Positions 4,726-5,007 of a stretch of 5,007 bases of DNA are shown here, one piece after another. The notes under the pieces were generated by a model that saw only the letters and a list, made by a program, of their open reading frames with translations, did no database searches and was not told where the DNA came from. This DNA is from DATLYB01 sp964502525. GTDB lineage: Bacteria; Bacteroidota; Bacteroidia; Chitinophagales; CAIOSU01. Location: the NCBI GenBank assembly GCA_964502525.1, contig CAZCXH010000238.1, forward strand, positions 1-5,007, given 5' to 3'. Position 1 is the first letter of the stretch. Each line of letters starts with the position of its first letter. Position numbers and translations under genes: made by a program.

Positions 4726-5007
4726 GAAGTATGTGCTGGTGGCATCACCGATGGATAACGGAAAAAAAATAAAGTGGGGAAAAAACGGGGTGTTTGGCAT
4801 AAGCGAGATAGATGATGGCAGGGAGAGCGTGAAGAAAATGAAAGCAAGACAAGACTTTTATGAATTTTCTGCATTCGTAGTCTGCGATACGTCTGAGCGT
4901 GCCGGTTACAATGATTGGTATCTTCCGGCTATCAATGAACTGACCCGCATGCACAGGGCAATCGCATCAAAAATAGGACAAGGGCAAAGGAGCTACTTGA
5001 AAAGTAA
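4610..5007 (+). CDS. DUF1566 (Lcl C-terminal-like) exported protein, 3' end off window
   Basis: The frame is open from ATG 4610 to the window edge, 132 complete codons without a stop. Residues 1-18 form a signal peptide (MKRKFFIALLSVAGQAIA), with likely cleavage before Gln19, so the product is exported. YQGGIVFY at 27-34 followed by a VLVASPMD strand is the usual opening of DUF1566 domains in Bacteroidota. A tryptophan (IKWGKNGVFG) and the hallmark GYNDWYLPAINEL at 99-111 follow. The domain relates to the C-terminus of Legionella collagen-like adhesin Lcl; its function here is unknown, possibly surface binding. Only about ten bases separate the ATG from the end of toxin similarity, so it has no own promoter in sight and may be transcribed from the antitoxin promoter. 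The gene overlaps the residual toxin frame. Confidence 0.85.
   Translation, partial: MKRKFFIALLSVAGQAIAQSPSLGENYQGGIVFYKNDIKKYVLVASPMDNGKKIKWGKNGVFGISEIDDGRESVKKMKARQDFYEFSAFVVCDTSERAGYNDWYLPAINELTRMHRAIASKIGQGQRSYLKS

Noticed and set aside
1..5007. CRISPR array, tRNA, rRNA or transposase gene
   Set aside because: No regularly spaced repeat-spacer pattern, no cloverleaf and no transposase or integrase motif was found; the repeats are few, long and unevenly spaced.

Overview
The window looks like a chromosomal piece of a Bacteroidota (Bacteroidetes) bacterium, probably an environmental lineage. The evidence is a linked grpE-dnaJ pair, starts without Shine-Dalgarno sequences, a TAnnTTTG-type -7 box upstream of grpE, and small toxin-antitoxin (TA) families and a DUF1566 secreted protein that are common in this phylum. 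I cannot name a genus.

Left part (1-581): no recognisable gene. There are short open frames of doubtful reality, one good rho-independent terminator (316-349, + strand) and a candidate promoter for grpE. Central housekeeping part (582-2445): grpE and dnaJ, both apparently intact and on the + strand. They are separated by a 97-bp spacer that ends in five tandem TAAACNG-like heptamers running up to the dnaJ start.

Right part (2446-5007): an accessory stretch of lower GC in which three toxin-antitoxin loci alternate with copies of a structured repeat. Copy 1 (2536-2781) has imperfect terminal inverted repeats and runs directly into the C-terminal two thirds of a RelE/ParE-like toxin, which has no N-terminus and no antitoxin. 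Copy 2 (3192-3315, lacking its left half) ends four bases from the stop codon of an apparently intact minus-strand DUF433/DUF5615 pair. Copy 3 (3975-4107, lacking its right half) sits between that pair's start and a third TA locus. The third locus has an intact antitoxin-like gene (4269-4481) overlapping the start of a second RelE-like toxin. That toxin loses homology after about 45 codons, where a DUF1566 exported protein gene (4610 to the window end) begins.

Only the DUF433/DUF5615 module looks complete. The two RelE-like loci are broken in complementary ways: one toxin has no N-terminus and the other has no C-terminus. The most interesting signal is the repeat family. Its copies lie at the edges of the TA modules and carry two mutually exclusive stems. 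One of those stems is kept between copies 1 and 3 through G-U wobble pairs on the + strand RNA, which suggests the element may be transcribed and structured rather than inert debris.
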